Of a DNA stretch of 64,000 nucleotides, positions 60,343-64,000 are shown piece by piece. The notes under the pieces are model-generated. The model searched no databases. It was not told where the DNA came from and saw only the letters and a list, made by a program, of their open reading frames with translations. The stretch spans positions 186,001-250,000 of the forward strand of contig CAVTFN010000004.1 of NCBI GenBank assembly GCA_963734065.1. Direction: 5' to 3'. The stretch comes from DATBLE01 sp963734065 (GTDB lineage: Bacteria; Actinomycetota; Thermoleophilia; Gaiellales; Gaiellaceae). The position numbers and the translations under genes were made by a program. Positions within the stretch are counted from its first letter, which is position 1. Every line of letters starts with the position of its first letter.

Positions 60343-61077
60343 CTAGACCCGCGCGGTGTCGCGCCGGTAGGCGCGCACGGCCAGCGCCCCGAGCACGACC
60401 GACCAGCCGGCGACGATCAGCCAGCCTTTCATCCCCCAGCCGCCGCCGCCGAGCGCGACGTGGCTCGCCCGGACGAGCCAGTAGGACGGCAGCGCCTGGC
60501 CGATGTAGTAGAGGACACCGCTGGTGAGCGGGAACCACACGCCGCCGAGCACGGCGAGGACGGCGACGAGGCCGCCCATCGCGGGGCCGATCGCGTCCGA
60601 GGTGAGCAGGTGGCCGAACAGGATCGCCAGCGCGCCGAACGGGATCAGGCCGACGAGGATCAGCCCGGTCATCGCCAGCCAGTCGTGCGCGTCGAGGCGC
60701 ACGCCAAGCGCCGTCCCGGCGATGTAGAGCAGGATCAGCGCCGCCACCGCGGTCATGTAGCCGGTGAGGATCTTCGCGCGGAAGTAGTCGCGCGACGAGA
60801 GCGGCGTCAGCCGGAGCTGGCGGTTCCAGCCGGCGGTGCGCTCGGTCGCGATCCGGCTGCCGACCGAGAGCATCGCGTTCATCGCCCCGAACGCGGCCAG
60901 GCCGACCATGTAGTAGAGCGGGGCCGAGAGACCGCTGCCGCCGAAGTTGTCCTCGCCGCGGTTCGGGGCGGCGATCAGGAAGTAGAGGGCGACCGGAAAG
61001 CCGAGCGCGAGGATGAAGAAGCGCCGGTTCCGGACCGTGCGCAGGAGCTCGAAACGGATGTAGGCAGCGTGGTTCAC
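60343..61077 (-). CDS. ABC-2 type transporter permease
   Basis: 244 residues from GTG 61077 (GTGA overlap with ATPase). Six hydrophobic spans (FILALGFPVALYFLIAAP, LYYMVGLAAFGAMNAML, YMTAVAALILLYIAG, LAMTGLILVGLIPFGALAILFG, AMGGLVAVLAVLGGVWFPL, and WLIVAGWSVVLGALAV) and the coupling element GWNRQLRLTPLSSRDYFRAKI typical of ABC-2 exporters. With the ATPase it should pump a drug, lipid or polysaccharide out. Cargo unknown. Confidence 0.9.
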   Translation of the reverse strand: MNHAAYIRFELLRTVRNRRFFILALGFPVALYFLIAAPNRGEDNFGGSGLSAPLYYMVGLAAFGAMNAMLSVGSRIATERTAGWNRQLRLTPLSSRDYFRAKILTGYMTAVAALILLYIAGTALGVRLDAHDWLAMTGLILVGLIPFGALAILFGHLLTSDAIGPAMGGLVAVLAVLGGVWFPLTSGVLYYIGQALPSYWLVRASHVALGGGGWGMKGWLIVAGWSVVLGALAVRAYRRDTARV

Positions 61078-62036
61078 GCCGCTGCCGCCTCCTGATCCTC
61101 GCTGGTGAGCTGCAGGAACGCCTCCTCGAGCCCCGCGCCCGTGATCTCGAGGTCGCGCGCAGCCGGAAAGCGCTCGAGCAGCGCCCTGACCGCCCGGTCC
61201 GAGTCGGAGCAGACGAGGATCACCGACTCGCCGCGCAGCTCGGCCCGCGTCACACCCGGCAGGCGCTCGAGCTCCACCGCCGAGGCGTGGGGCAAGGTCG
61301 CACGGATCGTGCGCGATCCGACCATCGCCTTGATCTCGGTCGGCGCGCCGTCCGCCACGATCGATCCGCGCGCCATGAGCACGATCCGGTCCGCGTAGGC
61401 ATCGGCCTCCTCCAGGTAGTGAGTGGCGAACAGCACCGTCCGGCCCCGCGCCGCGTAGTCGCGCATCGTCGTCCAGAACCCGTGGCGGCCCTCGACGTCC
61501 ATGCCGACGGTCGGCTCGTCGAGGACGAGGAGATCGGGGTCGGGGACGATCGCGAGCGCGAACCGGACCCGCTGCGTCTGGCCGCCCGACAGCTTCTGCG
61601 TCAGCTGGCCCGCGATCCCGGCGATCCCGGTCAGCTCGAGCACCTCGTCCACGTCCAGCGGACGCGGGAAGAGCGACCCCATCATCGCCACAAGCTCGCG
61701 GACGGTGAGGTCCCGAAGCAGGCCGCCGGTCTGCAGCATCGCCCCGACCTGGCCCGCCCGGACGACGGCGGATGGCTCCCGGCCGAAGACCGACACCGTT
61801 CCGGCGTCGGGACGGGCGAGGCCGAGCAGCATGTCGATCGTCGTCGACTTGCCGGCGCCGTTCGGTCCGAGGATCGCGACCGTCTCCCGCGGAGCGATGG
61901 AGACGTCGATCCCGCGGACCGCCGGAACGACCGTGTCGCCCGTGCGATAGGACTTCGCAAGACTGCGAAGCTCGATCCCCTCGCCGCCTGCATCCGTCTC
62001 CGCGCGGCCGACCCCGATGCGCGCAGGAACCGCCAT
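61074..62036 (-). CDS. ABC-2 exporter ATP-binding protein (DrrA/CcmA-like)
   Basis: 320 residues. Walker A GPNGAGKST near 58-66, Q-loop MLQTGG, signature LSGGQTQRV, Walker B LLVLDEPTVGMD, H-loop FATHYLEEAD. The C-terminal 90 residues (RTIRATLPHASAVELERLPG, then ERFPAARDLEITGAGLEEAFLQLT) are the extra domain of drug- and lipid-exporter ATPases. Pairs with the overlapping ABC-2 permease. First gene of its pair; divergent from a lipoprotein gene. Confidence 0.93.
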   Translation of the reverse strand: MAVPARIGVGRAETDAGGEGIELRSLAKSYRTGDTVVPAVRGIDVSIAPRETVAILGPNGAGKSTTIDMLLGLARPDAGTVSVFGREPSAVVRAGQVGAMLQTGGLLRDLTVRELVAMMGSLFPRPLDVDEVLELTGIAGIAGQLTQKLSGGQTQRVRFALAIVPDPDLLVLDEPTVGMDVEGRHGFWTTMRDYAARGRTVLFATHYLEEADAYADRIVLMARGSIVADGAPTEIKAMVGSRTIRATLPHASAVELERLPGVTRAELRGESVILVCSDSDRAVRALLERFPAARDLEITGAGLEEAFLQLTSEDQEAAAA

Positions 62037-62167
62037 CGCTCTCCTGTCTACCAGACACGGGTCGGGTCGCGTCCGCTATCGGTTAAGCGTCCGTAGCGCC
62101 ACTGTTAAGGCAGCGTTGCGCGCGATGCTTGACGGGCGGCCGACCGCCCGCGAGCGTGTACAGGGCG

Positions 62168-62626
62168 ATGCGCCTGCTCGTGGTCGTCCTGGTGGTGCTC
62201 GTGCTCCCGGCCTGCGGCTCGGCGCCCGCCGCGCCCGGCGCGGGCAGCCCGGGCGAGCGGTTCTGGGCAGACCAGGCCCTGGTGCTCCTCGACGGGCTCG
62301 ACGATTCCCTGCCGCGGATCAGTAACGCCGGCGTCGGCCCGGACACGCTGCGGAACAGCTCGTATCTCTACGACGCACTGCTCGGCTACACGTACGTCGA
62401 CAGCTGCGGCGAGCAGCTCGGGAACCTGGGCCAGCCCTCGCCGCGCGAGCTCGACGCCAGCACCCTTCTCCACGAGGCGTGCACCCACCTGCGCCACGCG
62501 GCAGCGCTCTTCGCACGGGCGGTCGAGCTCGACCGCTCGGCGCTCCTCGTCGCCGCCGCAGGCGAGGCGCTCGGAACCGCCCCGCAGCTCAGCCAGGCGC
62601 GGAGCTCGCTGACGCACCTACGCTAG
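62168..62626 (+). CDS. Putative lipoprotein of unknown function
   Basis: 152 residues from ATG 62168. Signal MRLLVVVLVVLVLPAC with lipobox LPAC, so the mature start would be Cys16. The rest is mostly helical, with DSCGEQLG and HEACTHLRHAAALFARAVELDRSALL. Family not recognised. It overlaps the convergent cupin gene by four bases at the 3' ends. Confidence 0.72.
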   Translation: MRLLVVVLVVLVLPACGSAPAAPGAGSPGERFWADQALVLLDGLDDSLPRISNAGVGPDTLRNSSYLYDALLGYTYVDSCGEQLGNLGQPSPRELDASTLLHEACTHLRHAAALFARAVELDRSALLVAAAGEALGTAPQLSQARSSLTHLR

Positions 62627-63258
62627 GCGACGAGCTCCTTGAACGCAGGGTCGTCCCGTAGCGGATCGAGGTCGGCGTCCTCCTTCGCAAGGTCGCGGAG
62701 GTTCGGCCGCTGCTCGATCGCCGCCCGGAGATGGCCGATCGCGTCGTCGGACCGCCCGGCGAGCGCCTCGCAGCACGCCAGGTTGTAGAGGGGCGCGGCG
62801 TACCCGCTCGTCTCGAGCGTCTCGCGGGCCTGGTCGATCACGGCCTCGTACTCGCCCGCCTCGTACTGGGGATGGAAAGGCGCCCAGACCTCCCAGCCGC
62901 CGCCGTGGTACGGCTGCCCGACGGTGCTGCCGACCGCGAGAACGGTCGTGCCGGTCTCCTCCGCGAAGGCGGTTCGGTTCGCCTCGGGGCGGCAGAAGAC
63001 GAGCGAGCCGGCGGGTGCGTCCACCGTCTCGCCGTCGATCTCGAATCGCGCGCGACCGCGCAGGACGACGTAGAGCTCCTCGTTGCCCGGGTCCTCCTCG
63101 TGCGAGGGCACCAGCCGGTCGCCGACGTTCTCCCCCACCCAGCCGTTCGTCCCGAATGCGGTGATCCCGAGGTGGTGCCGCACCGGCCGCAGGGAGGTGT
63201 CCTCACGGTAGTCGACACCCTCGATTTCTTCGATGTTCGCGCGCTTGTAGCTTCTCAT
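62623..63258 (-). CDS. Cupin plus TPR-like protein, paralogue 2
   Basis: 211 residues. A cupin barrel in the first 130 residues (VPSHEEDPGNEELYVVLRGRARFEIDGETVDAPAGSLVF) leads to a short helical region with TPR character (LYNLACCEALAGRSDDAIGHLRAAIEQRPNLRDLAKEDADLDPLRDDPAF), ending in a TPR motif. Homologous throughout to the next gene (63260), about 60% identical by eye, so a tandem duplication. Two-protein tandem arrangement with one base between stop and start suggests one transcript. Metal-binding His residues are partly replaced, so it may bind rather than convert a ligand. Function unknown. Confidence 0.8.
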   Translation of the reverse strand: MRSYKRANIEEIEGVDYREDTSLRPVRHHLGITAFGTNGWVGENVGDRLVPSHEEDPGNEELYVVLRGRARFEIDGETVDAPAGSLVFCRPEANRTAFAEETGTTVLAVGSTVGQPYHGGGWEVWAPFHPQYEAGEYEAVIDQARETLETSGYAAPLYNLACCEALAGRSDDAIGHLRAAIEQRPNLRDLAKEDADLDPLRDDPAFKELVA

Positions 63259-63259
63259 G

Positions 63260-63901
63260 TCAGGCGACCAGCCCCGCGAAGCCCGGCTCCTCGCGGATCG
63301 CGTCGAAGTCGGAGTCCTCCCGAGCGAGCTCCTTCATCTGCGGCCGAAGCTCGATCGCCGTGCGCAGGTGCCCGATCGCGTCCTCCTTGCGGCCGGCGAG
63401 GGCCTCGCAGCAGGCCAGGTTGTACATGGGCATGGGGTAGTTGGACGCCTCGATCGCCTCCCGGCCCTGGTCGGCCACGCCGGCGTAGTCCCCTGCCTGG
63501 TACAGGGAGTTGAACGGGGACCAGATCTCCCAGCCGCCGGGCTCGTAGGCCTGGCCGGCGGCGGCGCCGACCGCCAGCAGCGCCGTGCCGGCCTCCTCGG
63601 CGAACGCCGTCCGCGTGAGGTCGGGCGGGACGAACACGAGCGTGCCCTGGGGGGCGTCGACCGTTTCGCCGCCGATCTCGAAGCGCGCGTGGCCCTCGAC
63701 CACGACGTAGAGCTCCTCGTGCCGGTCGTGCTCGGCGGACTCGTCGTGCTCGTTGATCAGGCGGTCGCCCGCCTCGCGGGCGGTGAAGCCGTTGATGCCG
63801 AAGGCCTGGATCCCCAGGTGGTGCCGCACCGGCTGCGTCGGCACGCGGCCGTCGTCGAGCGGCTCGATCTCATCGAGCCGTGTCACCGTGTAGTTGCTCA
63901 T
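63260..63901 (-). CDS. Cupin plus TPR-like protein, paralogue 1
   Basis: 213 residues. Same layout as its neighbour: RHHLGIQAFGINGFTAREAGDRL, HDRHEELYVVVEGHARFEIGGETVDAPQGTLVFVPPDLTRTAFAEEAGTAL over two blocks, then YNLACCEALAGRKEDAIGHLRTAIELRPQMKELAREDSDFDAIREEPGF. The start overlaps the stop of an upstream gene cut by the window edge (ATGA), so it belongs to an operon entering from the right. Confidence 0.82.
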   Translation of the reverse strand: MSNYTVTRLDEIEPLDDGRVPTQPVRHHLGIQAFGINGFTAREAGDRLINEHDESAEHDRHEELYVVVEGHARFEIGGETVDAPQGTLVFVPPDLTRTAFAEEAGTALLAVGAAAGQAYEPGGWEIWSPFNSLYQAGDYAGVADQGREAIEASNYPMPMYNLACCEALAGRKEDAIGHLRTAIELRPQMKELAREDSDFDAIREEPGFAGLVA

Positions 63902-64000
63902 CGCTCCCCTCTCGTCTCGGACTGGATCAGGTCGAGCTCGCGGCCGACCTGCTCGAACGCGGCCAGCGCGCGCTCGACGTGCTCCGGCTCGATCGCCGCG
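63898..64000 (-). CDS. C-terminal end of an unidentified protein, truncated by window edge
   Basis: An open frame enters from the right edge and ends with a TGA overlapping the next ATG. The 33 visible residues (AAIEPEHVERALAAFEQVGR, ELDLIQ...RGER) form a charged amphipathic helix, as at the ends of many aminotransferase-like or regulatory proteins. Not enough is visible to name a family. Confidence 0.5.
   Translation of the reverse strand, partial: AAIEPEHVERALAAFEQVGRELDLIQSETRGER

Overview
The window is very GC-rich, uses many GTG and TTG starts, and packs genes into operons with ATGA/GTGA-type stop-start overlaps. Together with the mix of actinobacterial families (DUF6636-like tail, MMPL exporter, GAF-GAF-HisKA_3 kinase with NarL regulator, N-terminal GNAT fused to an ADP-forming acyl-CoA synthetase, group 3b-type NiFe hydrogenase) this suggests an uncultured or little-studied actinomycete, probably of the Thermoleophilia/Gaiellales-Solirubrobacterales kind. 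That placement is inference; there is no rRNA or other phylogenetic marker here, and no tRNA, CRISPR array, phage gene or transposase was recognised.

Layout. (1) 0-12 kb: sugar catabolism. A Gfo/Idh/MocA dehydrogenase and a lyxose-isomerase-type cupin; a GlcG-like protein; a membrane protein fused to FG-GAP repeats; a pentose/ribose-type ABC importer (binding protein, ATPase, permease) divergent from a xylose-isomerase-like TIM barrel, a xylulokinase and an SDR. (2) 12-18 kb: a methyltransferase, aconitase AcnA, and a GAF-GAF histidine kinase with its NarL-type regulator. (3) 18-38 kb: a stress or dormancy-like island: three CBS-domain proteins (two with BON domains), a P1B-type ATPase interrupted by two compensating frameshifts, a GNAT/ADP-forming acyl-CoA synthetase fusion, a universal stress protein, tryptophanase, an MMPL exporter, small membrane proteins, a first 2-oxoacid:ferredoxin oxidoreductase (30.2-33.2 kb), OsmC, a DUF6544-like protein and a principal-type sigma factor. 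(4) 38-44 kb: a second 2-oxoacid:ferredoxin oxidoreductase operon headed by a GltD-like flavoprotein and followed by a cyclic-2,3-diphosphoglycerate-synthetase-like GTPase. (5) 45-56.5 kb: a NiFe hydrogenase operon (beta, CRP-like, gamma, small, large, protease, HypA-like, malic enzyme) divergent from hypF-hypC-hypC2-hypD-hypE. (6) 57-64 kb: phosphoketolase and acetate kinase, an ABC-2 exporter, a lipoprotein and two tandem cupin/TPR-like paralogues.

How the parts could work together (inference): pentoses enter through the ABC importer, become xylulose 5-phosphate, and are split by phosphoketolase to acetyl phosphate and glyceraldehyde 3-phosphate. Acetate kinase and the ADP-forming acyl-CoA synthetase then conserve energy as ATP. 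Two 2-oxoacid:ferredoxin oxidoreductases, the GltD-like flavoprotein, malic enzyme and the NAD(P)-linked hydrogenase handle electrons. The layout fits a bacterium that switches to fermentative or H2-cycling metabolism when oxygen or carbon runs out, with the kinase/regulator pair and the stress genes as candidate control layer.

Two further things stand out. Several short palindrome families are scattered through the window; one (GTAACACAGTGTTAC) sits in frame inside two protein genes, and another (GGGACAG/CTGTCCC type) sits at gene 3' ends and overlaps stop codons. Also, three single-base indels in G or C runs break two genes, which may be sequencing or assembly error rather than biology.
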